Positions 1 to 7,988 are shown, counted from the first letter of the stretch. The stretch: 9,812 nt of DNA from Candidatus Tayloriibacteriota bacterium (GCA_025353045.1 JANXRK010000021.1:1-9812), one strand, 5' to 3'. The notes: a model not told the origin generated them from the sequence alone. A program made the numbers and translations.

Positions 1-20
1 ATAAGTTGTGAGTAATCGCA

Positions 21-167
21 CTAAGATGTAATCAAACCTTGCTCTTTTAGTAACTTCAAAGCCTCTTCAGATTTTTCCTTGGAAACATAAATATGCTGTG
101 AGGTTGCTGCGGTCGTAGTTCCTTTCCAAAGCAATGAATCCACAGCTGTGGCAATTTGAATCGTCAT
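21..167 (-). CDS. Small hypothetical protein (48 aa) directly downstream of secF
   Basis: A 48-codon ORF opens with ATG 3 nt after the secF stop and ends with TAG. The product begins MTIQIATAVD and ends with a hydrophilic stretch (SKEKSEEALKLLKEQGLITS) that is likely helical; no signal peptide, membrane segment or known domain is visible. Its start is preceded by GGGAGG at 181-186 (minus strand), the best Shine-Dalgarno-like sequence in the window, although its 13-nt spacing is long and it lies in the Lys/Gly-coding tail of secF. The close spacing suggests cotranscription with secDF. I do not recognise the family. It could be a genuine small protein or a chance ORF; the SD-like site and protein-like composition favour the first modestly. 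Confidence 0.45.
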   Translation of the reverse strand: MTIQIATAVDSLLWKGTTTAATSQHIYVSKEKSEEALKLLKEQGLITS

Positions 168-170
168 TTT

Positions 171-1082
171 TTATTTCTTTCCTCCCTTCATCTTCTTTTT
201 TTCTTGCCATTTCCAAATACTTACAAGTAAAGGTGAACCGATAAATACTGATGAATATGTTCCAACTGCAATACCGATAATCAATGCCAATGAGAAGTGT
301 TGTGTCGTCTCTCCACCGATGAAATAAAGTACGATAAGCGCAAGCAAAGTAGTCAACGATGTATTGATCGATCGAGTGAATGTTTGACTAATACTTTCGC
401 CGACGATTTGGTCAAAAGGTTTTCCTGCTTTTGCATGGCCAAGATTTTCTCGAACTCGATCGAACACAACGATTGTATCGTGCACCGAGAAACCTAGAAC
501 AACAAGAAGTGCTGTTACGAATAGTGTGTCTACTTCATACCCATAATAATGACCGAGTATTGCAAACACTCCCGTAGGAATAATGACGTCGTGAAGAAGA
601 GCAATAATAGCTACAATTCCGTATTTCCAAGAAGACACGGGCTCACTGACCTTTCTAAAGGCAAAAGCAATGAAGAGAACGATTACGATAAGCACAAGGA
701 TGATTGAAACGAGGGATTTTCGAAGAGCCTCAGTACCAAGCAATGGTCCGACTGAATCAAATCGTGTTTGTGTTGAACTACCAAATGTAGACAAAACTTT
801 ATCGAGTGAACTTTTCTGTTCTTGAGAAATATCTTTCATTCGTAAGATATATCCCATATCACCTGTTGCACGAATAGAAGCATCAAAGTTCAAAGGAGTA
901 ATAGCATTCTGTAAATCTGTTTGAACTGGTCGAGTTGAATTTGCATATTCGATTTCAAGGATAGACCCTCCTTTAAAATCAATGCCAGGATTTAGGCCCC
1001 AAAATGCGACAGCAGCAAGAGAGCCTATAACAAGTAGTGCTGAAAGTGCGTAGAAAAATTTTCGGTAAGTTACAACAAACAT
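171..1082 (-). CDS. secF: Protein translocase subunit SecF
   Basis: SecF is the second half of the SecDF complex, a proton-driven RND-family membrane partner of SecYEG that helps pull exported proteins out of the channel. The 303-residue product has the expected order: TM1 at about 10-29, then the conserved GIDFKGG motif (33-39), a small extracytoplasmic domain (about 45-115), and five C-terminal TM segments from about 123 to 290. The TM4 signature GFSVHDTIVVFDRVREN (197-213) is clearly present, with the Asp of VHD at 202, followed by SINTSLTTL (238-246). The length matches stand-alone bacterial SecF. The tail is very basic (KWQEKKKMKGGKK). The ATG lies 1 nt after the secD stop, so translation is probably coupled to secD; no separate promoter or Shine-Dalgarno is evident. 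Identity is secure. Confidence 0.97.
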   Translation of the reverse strand: MFVVTYRKFFYALSALLVIGSLAAVAFWGLNPGIDFKGGSILEIEYANSTRPVQTDLQNAITPLNFDASIRATGDMGYILRMKDISQEQKSSLDKVLSTFGSSTQTRFDSVGPLLGTEALRKSLVSIILVLIVIVLFIAFAFRKVSEPVSSWKYGIVAIIALLHDVIIPTGVFAILGHYYGYEVDTLFVTALLVVLGFSVHDTIVVFDRVRENLGHAKAGKPFDQIVGESISQTFTRSINTSLTTLLALIVLYFIGGETTQHFSLALIIGIAVGTYSSVFIGSPLLVSIWKWQEKKKMKGGKK

Positions 1083-1083
1083 A

Positions 1084-2424
1084 TTATTTATTGAGATTAA
1101 GTTTAGTAAAGCCGTTACTGATCAAAAATCGAGAAAATCGATTCGTCTGTTTTGGAGCAACTGCATAAAGGAATACTCGTGATACAAGTATCGCTGTAAG
1201 CATACTTACGCCGACTCCAAAGATGAATACAAGCGCAAATCCCTTTATAACCGAAGTACTTCCGAAGAGATAGAGGATAGCTCCCGTCAAAAGACTTGAA
1301 GTGTTTGAATCTCGAATAGAATTCCAAGCTCGAGCGAATCCTTCATGCATTGCTTCACTAATTCCCTTTCCAGATCGAAGTTCTTCTTTCATTCTTTCGA
1401 AGATAAGGATGTTGGCGTCCACAGCCATACCGATCGACAAAATAAATCCAGCAATACCAGCCGCAGTGAGTGTCACGTGGAAGAATTTAAATATTGCGAG
1501 CATAATCAAACTATACACACTGAGTGAAACAACAGCTACAAGTCCTGGCAATCGATACCAAATAATTAAAAAGATTCCAATAACGATAAGTGCTAGGACA
1601 CCAGCTTGGATACCACCGTTCAAAGCACTTTGACCAAGAGAAGCACCGACTGTTTGTGTTGAGATAAGAGTAATGGGTACTGGAAGTGCACCGTAGTTGA
1701 GGTTTCGTACAAGAAGTTTTGCTTCATCGAGACTAAATGATCCGGAGATCACAGCCTTTCCATCTTTAATTTCTTCTCGAACTGTTGGAAGAGAGATTGG
1801 TTGACCATCAAGGAAAATACCGACGATATTACCGACATTCTCCTTTGTAACTTTTGCAAAAAGAGCTCTACCCTCAGAATTGAAGTTGAGAGAAACTGAA
1901 GGCTCACCTGTTGTTTGATTGAATTCCAATACTGCTTTTTCTAGCAATCGTCCTGTGATACCAGTTGGTTTAAAAAGTTTTGTAAATTCTAATGTTTTTT
2001 CAGCATCACTCAATCCCGTCTTTGCATTTAATGCATCTGAATCAGCTTTACTGATAGTTTGAAATTCGAGAACAGGAGTCTGACCAATCATCTTTACCGC
2101 TTCATCAATATCAGTTACTCCAGGAAGCTCGACAATAAGCTTTTCCTGAGCTTCATTTGAGCCAAGAATACCACCCTGTTCAACTTGGACGATAGGTTCA
2201 CCTACTCCAAAAATGTTTACTCTTTTTTCAATAATATCTCGCAAAGCACTCATAGAAACACCAACATCGGCCCTTGCAACCTTTGAAACATCAGCTTTAT
2301 AGACAAGGTGTGTTCCACCATTGAGATCAAGACCGAGCTTAAAAGTACTAACATAATACGTACAATAACCAATACCCGCAGCAATAATAAGTATAAATAC
2401 AGCAATAATCCGTGTTTTTAGCAT
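1084..2424 (-). CDS. secD: Protein translocase subunit SecD
   Basis: SecD partners SecF in the membrane to drive late steps of Sec-dependent export using the proton gradient. The 446-residue product has TM1 (about 5-27), the motif LGLDLNGGTHLVY (30-42), a periplasmic-type domain containing RVNIFGVGEP (68-76) and IVELPGV (97-103), and a C-terminal five-helix RND block from about 268 to 420. TM4 carries SIGMAVDANILIFERMKEE (330-348); Asp336 corresponds to the functionally important Asp of E. coli SecD TM4. It is shorter than E. coli SecD (615 aa), mainly in the extracytoplasmic head, as usual outside Proteobacteria. It lies 10 nt downstream of the epimerase gene and 1 nt upstream of secF. No Shine-Dalgarno is seen; a TATAAA hexamer overlaps the epimerase stop, 9 nt before the ATG. 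Confidence 0.97.
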   Translation of the reverse strand: MLKTRIIAVFILIIAAGIGYCTYYVSTFKLGLDLNGGTHLVYKADVSKVARADVGVSMSALRDIIEKRVNIFGVGEPIVQVEQGGILGSNEAQEKLIVELPGVTDIDEAVKMIGQTPVLEFQTISKADSDALNAKTGLSDAEKTLEFTKLFKPTGITGRLLEKAVLEFNQTTGEPSVSLNFNSEGRALFAKVTKENVGNIVGIFLDGQPISLPTVREEIKDGKAVISGSFSLDEAKLLVRNLNYGALPVPITLISTQTVGASLGQSALNGGIQAGVLALIVIGIFLIIWYRLPGLVAVVSLSVYSLIMLAIFKFFHVTLTAAGIAGFILSIGMAVDANILIFERMKEELRSGKGISEAMHEGFARAWNSIRDSNTSSLLTGAILYLFGSTSVIKGFALVFIFGVGVSMLTAILVSRVFLYAVAPKQTNRFSRFLISNGFTKLNLNK

Positions 2425-2433
2425 AGTGGTCTA

Positions 2434-2439
2434 TTTATA
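2434..2439 (-). promoter_or_regulatory. Possible -10 element for secD
   Basis: TATAAA on the minus strand overlaps the stop codon of the epimerase gene and ends 9 nt before the secD ATG. A start site about 7 nt downstream would give an almost leaderless secDF transcript. No convincing -35 is visible and the hexamer also encodes the last codons of the upstream gene, so chance is a real alternative. Confidence 0.25.
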
Positions 2440-3496
2440 CAGCATATTTAGAATATCGTCCATCCTTTGTGACAAAAGCCTCGTTTGACTGCCATGAATA
2501 ATTGTAGCCATACATTTTTGTAATTTTAGAGCCATCCACTGCGATTGGATATGAATATGATTTCCATCCTCCGCGTGAAGTCGGTACCTTTCCCAATGTT
2601 CCATTCCACATAAAGAAAAAGACGATTCTGATCAAATATGGGTGAATTGAGATAGCTCTTTTGTTTACTGCTTTTGCCATATCCTGCCCTGTTACAACAG
2701 ATCCTGCTGGACAAGCGTTGAAAATATCAAAGTTATTTTTGAGATTAGTAAACGTTAGAGTCTCTACAACTCCAACAATATCGTCCTCATGAATAAATTG
2801 ACGGCACCATTTTTTTGTTGTTGGAACAAAAGAAACCATAAAGCTAATAAGATTATAGATAAAAGAACCTTTCAATTTACCCGAGAGAGCTGATTGTAAG
2901 CCAAAACGAATTCTCATGAATCTTCCTCGTGGACCAGTAATAGCGGCAGGTCGGATAACAGCCACTTGAACTTTTGCTCCTTTTTTTAAAACTTCATCGT
3001 ATTTTGCAATCAAGTGCTCCTCGGAAATTCTCTTTTCTTCAGCATACAGATACGTCGATTTTCGGAAAGGTTCGTTTTCAGTGAAGCGATGCTCGATGGT
3101 ATTTGAACTAAATGCTCCATATGAAGCTACCGTAGAAAAATGGATGAGTTTTTTAACAGAAGGAATAGAAAAAGCAAAATCGAAAACAATATCAGAACCA
3201 ATAACGTTCCATTTCCATTGTAATTTCTTCTTCCCATACATTTCTCGGATTTGCCACGCGGTATGGATGACGATATTAGGATTAAAACCTGCAACTTCTT
3301 TTTGCCATGCTGTATCTGAAATATTTCCAACAATAAAATGAATCTTGCTCAAATCTGCCCCACTTTCTTTGAGAAATTCGGGAAAGGGTTCTTTATCAAG
3401 GGCAACAATCTTCTTCACATCAGCTCGTCTTGAAAAAACATCAAGGAGCATTGCCCCCACATATCCTGCACCTCCAGTAATAAAAATAGTGTTCAT
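2435..3496 (-). CDS. NAD-dependent epimerase/dehydratase (extended SDR family)
   Basis: This is a Rossmann-fold enzyme of the extended short-chain dehydrogenase family, which oxidises, epimerises or dehydrates nucleotide sugars with NAD(P). The N-terminus carries the dinucleotide-binding motif TGGAGYVG (residues 7-14). Further on come the FSTVASYG strand (120-127) and the active-site YAEEK (Tyr151, Lys155). IRPAAITGPRG (181-191) and FIHEDDIVG (234-242) are typical later motifs. I prefer the ATG at 3496 (353 aa): it puts the nucleotide-binding strand at the very N-terminus and lies 8 nt after a perfect TATAAT. A TTG at 3505 would add three residues and has AGGA 5 nt upstream, so it cannot be excluded. 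The substrate cannot be told from sequence. Its place after a sugar-phosphate transferase suggests precursor supply for a surface glycan. Membrane segments are absent. Confidence 0.88.
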   Translation of the reverse strand: MNTIFITGGAGYVGAMLLDVFSRRADVKKIVALDKEPFPEFLKESGADLSKIHFIVGNISDTAWQKEVAGFNPNIVIHTAWQIREMYGKKKLQWKWNVIGSDIVFDFAFSIPSVKKLIHFSTVASYGAFSSNTIEHRFTENEPFRKSTYLYAEEKRISEEHLIAKYDEVLKKGAKVQVAVIRPAAITGPRGRFMRIRFGLQSALSGKLKGSFIYNLISFMVSFVPTTKKWCRQFIHEDDIVGVVETLTFTNLKNNFDIFNACPAGSVVTGQDMAKAVNKRAISIHPYLIRIVFFFMWNGTLGKVPTSRGGWKSYSYPIAVDGSKITKMYGYNYSWQSNEAFVTKDGRYSKYAV

Positions 3497-3504
3497 GAAA
3501 AACA

Positions 3505-3510
3505 ATTATA
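3505..3510 (-). promoter_or_regulatory. Possible -10 element (TATAAT) for the epimerase gene
   Basis: A perfect TATAAT on the minus strand lies in the short gap after the sugar transferase stop and ends 8 nt before the epimerase ATG at 3496, a geometry that would give a leaderless mRNA. No clear -35 is visible. If the TTG at 3505 is the true start, the hexamer overlaps it and the promoter reading would be less likely. Confidence 0.3.
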
Positions 3511-3512
3511 TC

Positions 3513-4841
3513 CTACATCCCCACTCGAGACAATAATGTTTTAATGGTCTTTAAAGTGATGATAAAGTCGAGTCCGAGAGATCGATGCTTAACATAATAA
3601 AGGTCATATGAAAGTCGTAACTTTGTTTCTTCAACAGATTGTGGTGGTTTTTCCTGATTCACTTGTGCCCATCCAGAAAGACCAGGCTTAATAACTGTTC
3701 GAATAGAATAATAAGGAATTTCCTTACCCAATTTATTTCCGAGATCAATAATATCTGCTCGAGGGCCTATAAGTGACATATCTCCCTTAAGGACAGCCAG
3801 CGCTTGGGGCAATTCATCAATACGGCTCTTTCGCATAAATTGACCGACCCTAGTTACTTTATTTTCATTTTCGGCTAGCCATTGTCCATTATCACTTCTC
3901 GACATTGTTCGATATTTATAAATAGAAAATAGCTGATTATTTTTTCCAATTCGAATTTGTTTAATAAAAATAGGACCTCCATCATCAAGTTTTATTGCGA
4001 TAGACACGAATGGATACGAAATGAGAGCAAAAATTGCAACGATAGAAGCAAGAACCGTATCGATCATTCTCTTTCCTAGATCGTATATCTTAGGAGAAAC
4101 TGAACTAATATGACTCATAATCCATGTGTAATTGATTCGAGATAGTGGAATCTTATCGAAAATCTCTTCGTAAAGATCGTGGATATCGATTACTGAAGAA
4201 TTTGGAAAAGAGTATTTATACAATTCAGGCAAAAAGGCATCAACTCGAGTGTCATTTAGATCTGCAAAAATATATCTAAAATAATCTCCATTCAAAAAGA
4301 GTTTTGATAGATCAGAAACCGCTCCGCTTGGATCAAATTTATTTTTACAATAAAAAGATGATTGAGGATTTCTATCCATTTCTTCAATAAGTTCATCAAC
4401 CTCCCTTCCATTTCCAATAATTAAAACCAGCTGCTTTTTTCTCAAAGAAAGAAGAGAATACGTATGTAATCTCCAAAGAATCATAAAAAGAGAAGATAAA
4501 ACAATATAAATAAAGAGAGTGATTTTTGGTGTAACACTAAAATCGGGAATAAAATAGAAAAGTACGACAGCGATCAAACCATTTACGATTTGTGTTCTGA
4601 TAATGGTTCCAGGTAGAGAGTGACGTGCTAGATTTACTGTGCGGCCATACAGTCCTGCAATATAAAATGTGACAAAAGAATAAGCAAAAATCAAAACAAA
4701 AGGCCAGAGGTGAGCTTGCATCGCCTCATACGAAGGAAGAGATTGATATCGGAGAATAAGTGAACCAAAAAGAGAAAGCACAAGCAAAAAAATGTCTCCG
4801 AAACCTAGTAATATGGGCTCTTTCTTGTTAACTACAGTCAT
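3513..4841 (-). CDS. Polyprenyl-phosphate sugar-1-phosphate transferase (bacterial sugar transferase family)
   Basis: This membrane enzyme moves a sugar-1-phosphate from a nucleotide sugar to undecaprenyl phosphate, the first committed step of many surface polysaccharides. The 442 residues resemble WcaJ-type polyprenyl glycosylphosphotransferases: four hydrophobic segments at about 10-30, 46-66, 84-98 and 107-125, a Rossmann-like middle region starting VLIIGNG (139-144), and a C-terminal catalytic domain from about 256. The catalytic domain begins with a hydrophobic re-entrant helix (about 260-284), then KYRTM (309-313), the catalytic Asp-Glu pair in RIDELPQ (Asp342, Glu343), GDMSLIGPR (353-361) and KPGLSGWAQV (385-394). 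Residue 362 is Ala where the family normally has Pro (PRP motif). The sugar donor is unknown. It heads the leftward gene run and has an extended -10 promoter about 47 nt upstream. Confidence 0.93.
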   Translation of the reverse strand: MTVVNKKEPILLGFGDIFLLVLSLFGSLILRYQSLPSYEAMQAHLWPFVLIFAYSFVTFYIAGLYGRTVNLARHSLPGTIIRTQIVNGLIAVVLFYFIPDFSVTPKITLFIYIVLSSLFMILWRLHTYSLLSLRKKQLVLIIGNGREVDELIEEMDRNPQSSFYCKNKFDPSGAVSDLSKLFLNGDYFRYIFADLNDTRVDAFLPELYKYSFPNSSVIDIHDLYEEIFDKIPLSRINYTWIMSHISSVSPKIYDLGKRMIDTVLASIVAIFALISYPFVSIAIKLDDGGPIFIKQIRIGKNNQLFSIYKYRTMSRSDNGQWLAENENKVTRVGQFMRKSRIDELPQALAVLKGDMSLIGPRADIIDLGNKLGKEIPYYSIRTVIKPGLSGWAQVNQEKPPQSVEETKLRLSYDLYYVKHRSLGLDFIITLKTIKTLLSRVGM

Positions 4842-4886
4842 TGTATAATTCGATTACGGGTTTATAAAAGCCCTTCACAGTGTAAA

Positions 4887-4895
4887 TATTATAAC
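4887..4895 (+). promoter_or_regulatory. Possible -10 region for the GT4 glycosyltransferase gene
   Basis: The plus strand reads TATTATAAC, giving overlapping -10-like hexamers TATTAT (9 nt before the ATG) and TATAAC (6 nt before it). Either would start transcription at or within a few nucleotides of the start codon at 4902. No Shine-Dalgarno precedes that codon (ACACAAAG), which fits a leaderless mRNA. No -35 is recognisable. Confidence 0.35.
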
Positions 4896-4896
4896 A
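4888..4896 (-). promoter_or_regulatory. Extended -10 promoter for the sugar transferase gene run
   Basis: On the minus strand the sequence TGTTATAAT (4896 down to 4888) is a perfect extended -10 element. A start near 4881 would give an untranslated leader of about 40 nt. That leader can form a small hairpin (GGG and TT paired with AA and CCC around an ATAA loop, 4858-4873). No good -35 is seen, which is tolerable with an extended -10. The same AT-rich block reads TATTAT/TATAAC on the plus strand, so it may serve both divergent genes. Confidence 0.45.
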
Positions 4897-4901
4897 CAAA
4901 G

Positions 4902-6083
4902 ATGGAAAAAAAGAAAGTCCTTATCCTTATAACTAAATCAAATTGGGGCGGTGCCCAGCGATATGTCTATGACATTGCTACTAATATCTCAAAGGAGGCC
5001 TACTACACAGAGGTCATGGCTGGTTCTGAAGGTATCCTTATCGAAAAGCTAAAAGAGGCAAATATTCTTGCTTCTGGAACATTATCTATGGGTAGAGATA
5101 TAAATCTTCTCCAAGACATCAAAGCTTTTTTTGAACTTATTTCAATTTTACGAAAAAAGAAACCCGATATTTTACACCTTAACAGTTCAAAGATTGGTGG
5201 GCTTGGAGCTTTAGCTGGAAAATTGACCGGCGTACCAAAAGTGATTTTCACTTCACATGGTTGGGCCTTCAATGAAAACCGAAGTCTCATTTCAAGAATG
5301 ATGATCAGTTTTTTACACTGGATCACCATTGTTTTGGCAGATCAAACAATCGCAGTATCAGAAAATCTAAAGAGTCAAATGACAAGCTGGCCGAGAATCT
5401 CTGGAAAAATTCATGTCATTCATAATGCCATCAAAGTTGAACCTGTTTTTTCAAGAGTAAATGCATTGCAAGAATTTGCCAGATTGAATCCCCCCCTACA
5501 ACAGAAATTTGCTGTCTTTGATCCAAAGAAAACTCTCATCATTGGAAGTGTTGGTGAGCTTCATCATATAAAGGGCTATGAATATACATTGCAAGCAATA
5601 CGCGACATTGTTTCTGATCAAAAAGAAGCTGGTTCCACCTTTAATATTCTTTATATCATTATTGGAACTGGCGAAGAAAAGGAAAAAATAGAAAAAATGA
5701 TTGTTAATTTTAACCTTTCTGAAAACGTTATCCTTTTGGGACATATAAAAGACGCATATCTTTATCTCAAATCGTTTGACCTATTCCTTCTTCCTTCGCT
5801 ATCAGAAAGCTTTGGCTACGTTTTGCTTGAAGCTGGTCTAGCAGGTTTACCTGTAGTAGCCACTGCGGTTGGTGGGATCCCAGAGATCATTGATGATATG
5901 AAATCAGGAATCCTAATTCAAGCCAAAAAGTCTGAAGAGATTAAAAACTCAATTGAATTCTATTTGAGCCATAAAAAGACAAGAAAAGAGCATGCCAAAG
6001 CTCTCCACGACAAACTCCTTAAAGATTTCTCTATGGAAAAAATGATCGCTCAAACATCAGAACTTTACGCTAGTGCCCTATAA
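4902..6083 (+). CDS. Glycosyltransferase, GT4 family (GT-B fold)
   Basis: This retaining glycosyltransferase likely adds a sugar from a nucleotide donor to a lipid-linked or surface glycan at the inner face of the membrane. The 393 residues show the two-lobed GT-B layout. The N-lobe starts with VLILITKSNWGGAQRYV (6-22), where the GGAQ loop is typical of GT4, and contains SHGW (118-121) and an AVSE motif (151-154). The C-lobe starts at about 211 with IIGSVGELHHIKGYEY and includes the donor-site E-x7-E pair in SESFGYVLLEAG (Glu302, Glu310), then GLPVVATAVGGIPEII (315-330). There is no signal peptide or membrane helix. It is transcribed opposite to the sugar transferase from a shared intergenic region, which fits one glycan pathway, though donor and acceptor are unknown. 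Its 3' end overlaps the convergent rodA-type gene by 14 bp. Confidence 0.93.
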   Translation: MEKKKVLILITKSNWGGAQRYVYDIATNISKEAYYTEVMAGSEGILIEKLKEANILASGTLSMGRDINLLQDIKAFFELISILRKKKPDILHLNSSKIGGLGALAGKLTGVPKVIFTSHGWAFNENRSLISRMMISFLHWITIVLADQTIAVSENLKSQMTSWPRISGKIHVIHNAIKVEPVFSRVNALQEFARLNPPLQQKFAVFDPKKTLIIGSVGELHHIKGYEYTLQAIRDIVSDQKEAGSTFNILYIIIGTGEEKEKIEKMIVNFNLSENVILLGHIKDAYLYLKSFDLFLLPSLSESFGYVLLEAGLAGLPVVATAVGGIPEIIDDMKSGILIQAKKSEEIKNSIEFYLSHKKTRKEHAKALHDKLLKDFSMEKMIAQTSELYASAL

Positions 6084-7203
6084 ATTCATTCTTGATTTCA
6101 TCTTTATGTGCCACTCTTCGGTATCGTCGCATACCCATTAATATTCCTAGTCCAGCAAACTCTGTAAGTAAATGTGTTCCTCCGTAACTTAAAAATGGCA
6201 ATGTAGTTCCAGTCACAGGCAGAAGCTGGATATTCATACCTATATTGATAAAAAAGTGAACAATGATGAGTATAGCTAGACCAGAGCCAAATAATATTTC
6301 AAAATTCGTCTCTCCATACATGCTATTTAAAATAATTCTCCAAATAACAATTCCAAAAAAAACAAAAAGTATCATCACTCCTGCAAATCCCCATTCTTCT
6401 GCATAAGCCGAAAAGATAAAGTCAGTTTGAAATTCAGGTAGAAACTTCAGACGAGATTGTGTACCATAACCCACTCCTTTGCCCCACAATTGACCTGAAC
6501 CGACCGCAATAGTTGATTGATAGGCGTTATAGCCAGTACCGTGAATGTCAGCCAAAGGATTGATGAAGTTTAAAATACGATTTTTTTGATAATCTTTAAA
6601 TCCAAAACTCCACAACCCTGCAAAAATAACCACTCCCATGAAAATAAGCGCAAATAAATGCTTTTTGGAAAGACCTGATGTAAGAACCATACCAAACCAT
6701 AGCAAAAAAATGATAATAGCTGAGCCGAAGTCAGGCTGAATAACCACTAAAGCAAAAATGATGAGAGCATAAAAACCAGAAATAAAAATGTGACGAATAT
6801 TGGCAATCTCTATATGTCTTCTCGAAAAATACTTTGCCAAAATGATAATAATCACCAGTTTAATGAGATCTGAAGGCTGAAACGAAATGAACCCAAAGTG
6901 AAACCAAGAAAGAGCTCCCTTTGTCACTCGAGCGAATGCAAAAAGAAGAAGTAGAGCACCACACGAACCTAAAAACAAAGAGACTGATACCCATGTTTTT
7001 CTTAGAAATCTGAAATCAATATTACTCAGAGCAAAAAATATCAAAAGGGAAATGCAGATCCACATTAGTTGTTTATACAAAAAAAAAGTATCGCCAGTAA
7101 AAGCATTCATCGTCACCAAACCAGCTCCCAAGAGCGGGAGCGTTGAAAGGAAGAGGATCCAATCGATACCTCCTTGATCTTCTCTATTTGTCAGTTTATC
7201 CAT
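6070..7203 (-). CDS. rodA: Peptidoglycan glycosyltransferase RodA/FtsW (SEDS family)
   Basis: SEDS proteins are multi-pass membrane enzymes that polymerise lipid II into glycan strands, working with a class B penicillin-binding protein. The 377-residue product is almost wholly hydrophobic, with about ten TM segments. Family motifs are in order: WFHFGFISFQPSDLIKL (100-116; Asp112 where Glu is usual), QPDFGSA (156-162), a long extracytoplasmic loop with GYNAYQS and GSGQLWGKG, FLPEFQTDFIF (254-264) holding the likely catalytic Asp261, then AEEWGF (268-273) and GTTLPFLSYGGTHLL (332-346). The loop pattern and length suit RodA (elongation) rather than FtsW, but the distinction is not certain without a tree, and no mreBCD or PBP2 gene is next to it. 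The ATG is 1 nt after the stop of the upstream membrane-protein gene and lacks a Shine-Dalgarno, suggesting coupling. Confidence 0.93.
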   Translation of the reverse strand: MDKLTNREDQGGIDWILFLSTLPLLGAGLVTMNAFTGDTFFLYKQLMWICISLLIFFALSNIDFRFLRKTWVSVSLFLGSCGALLLLFAFARVTKGALSWFHFGFISFQPSDLIKLVIIIILAKYFSRRHIEIANIRHIFISGFYALIIFALVVIQPDFGSAIIIFLLWFGMVLTSGLSKKHLFALIFMGVVIFAGLWSFGFKDYQKNRILNFINPLADIHGTGYNAYQSTIAVGSGQLWGKGVGYGTQSRLKFLPEFQTDFIFSAYAEEWGFAGVMILFVFFGIVIWRIILNSMYGETNFEILFGSGLAILIIVHFFINIGMNIQLLPVTGTTLPFLSYGGTHLLTEFAGLGILMGMRRYRRVAHKDEIKNEFIGH

Positions 7204-7204
7204 A

Positions 7205-7981
7205 CTAAGGAATCATTACGGGACTAATAATCGGTATAACTTCTATTGAAGTCACTCTACCATTACGGTCAATCGGCCAAGTAAATGGAGCGATTTCGTG
7301 ACCTCCAGCGGCAATAGAATCAACTCTTGTCTGAGAAAAGCCAATAACATTTCCATCTACATCAGAGAGAATAACTGAAACAAGAACGTTTTGAAATGGA
7401 AGAAGGTTTTTGTTTTCTAAAGTGACTTCAAGCGAAGAGCCATTTTGATCTTCACGATATTTCTTATCAACAATCGCTATACCGGAAAGTTTATCGGAAG
7501 ATTTAAACCATTGTGGTGGTGATGTGAATTCAAAAGTGGCCTTCGTTGGAATTCTTTGATCAGTCCGTATACCTGTCTGAAAAGCTAAAGAATTTCTTCG
7601 TGAGTAAAGTGTAACAAAACCGTTTTTCTCTGTTATCAAAACACCTTCTGCATCAAAGAGAGATATTTTATAAGGTGCATTGATAGCAGCGCCATTAATG
7701 TTTGGATTCACTATATATGAAGAAGCATTGTATAAACCTTTTGCCACCTTTTCTATCTTTGCACCACCCCACTGAATACGCGGAGGAAGAAAAGCGCTTT
7801 GGCAAAGTCTCTGGCATGATCCACCACAATCAATGCCCGCCTCATCTCCATTTTGACGTGCATCAAAACAAGTTGGAGCCTTATACAATATTTTAAATGC
7901 TGGAATTCCAATAAGTAAAATAAGTACACCAATAACAATAAGTGCCGTAATAGATTTTCTTCGAGATGCCCATGTTGCCAT
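7205..7981 (-). CDS. Membrane-anchored Cys-motif protein of unknown function
   Basis: I do not recognise a characterised family. The 258 residues start with a short basic cytoplasmic segment (ASRRKS), one TM helix (about 11-33), then a cysteine cluster: Cys38, Cys52, Cys56 and Cys60 in PTCFD, NGDEAGIDCGGSC and QRLC. Similar short C-x-D...NxxExGxDCGGxC motifs occur in exported proteins of several bacterial groups, where disulphides or metal binding are possible. The rest is beta-rich, with two parts resembling immunoglobulin-like or FxLYD-type repeats: about 84-125 (NPNINGAAI, ISLFDAEGVLI) and about 183-236 (LEVTLENKNLLPFQNV, SDVDGNVIG). It is probably anchored with the C-terminal part outside. 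It sits between the rRNA genes and the rodA-type gene, 1 nt from the latter, hinting at an envelope role. The start fits a leaderless extended -10 promoter; no Shine-Dalgarno is present. Confidence 0.8.
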   Translation of the reverse strand: MATWASRRKSITALIVIGVLILLIGIPAFKILYKAPTCFDARQNGDEAGIDCGGSCQRLCQSAFLPPRIQWGGAKIEKVAKGLYNASSYIVNPNINGAAINAPYKISLFDAEGVLITEKNGFVTLYSRRNSLAFQTGIRTDQRIPTKATFEFTSPPQWFKSSDKLSGIAIVDKKYREDQNGSSLEVTLENKNLLPFQNVLVSVILSDVDGNVIGFSQTRVDSIAAGGHEIAPFTWPIDRNGRVTSIEVIPIISPVMIP

Positions 7982-7988
7982 GCTAACT

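Noticed and set aside
297..497. Plus-strand open frames inside secF, secD, epimerase and other genes (for example 297-497, 1301-1633, 3081-3341)
   Set aside because: They lie opposite or out of frame with well-supported conserved genes and their translations show no recognisable motif.
3494..3505. TTG start at 3505 for the epimerase gene
   Set aside because: Not preferred: the ATG at 3496 places the Rossmann strand at the usual distance from the N-terminus. It is not excluded, because an AGGA lies 5 nt before the TTG.
21..7981. Recoded UGA (glycine, as in Gracilibacteria/SR1), because all eight protein genes end in TAA or TAG and none in TGA
   Set aside because: The genes are full length under the standard code and need no read-through of in-frame TGA, so recoding is unnecessary; avoidance of TGA in eight genes can be chance or bias.
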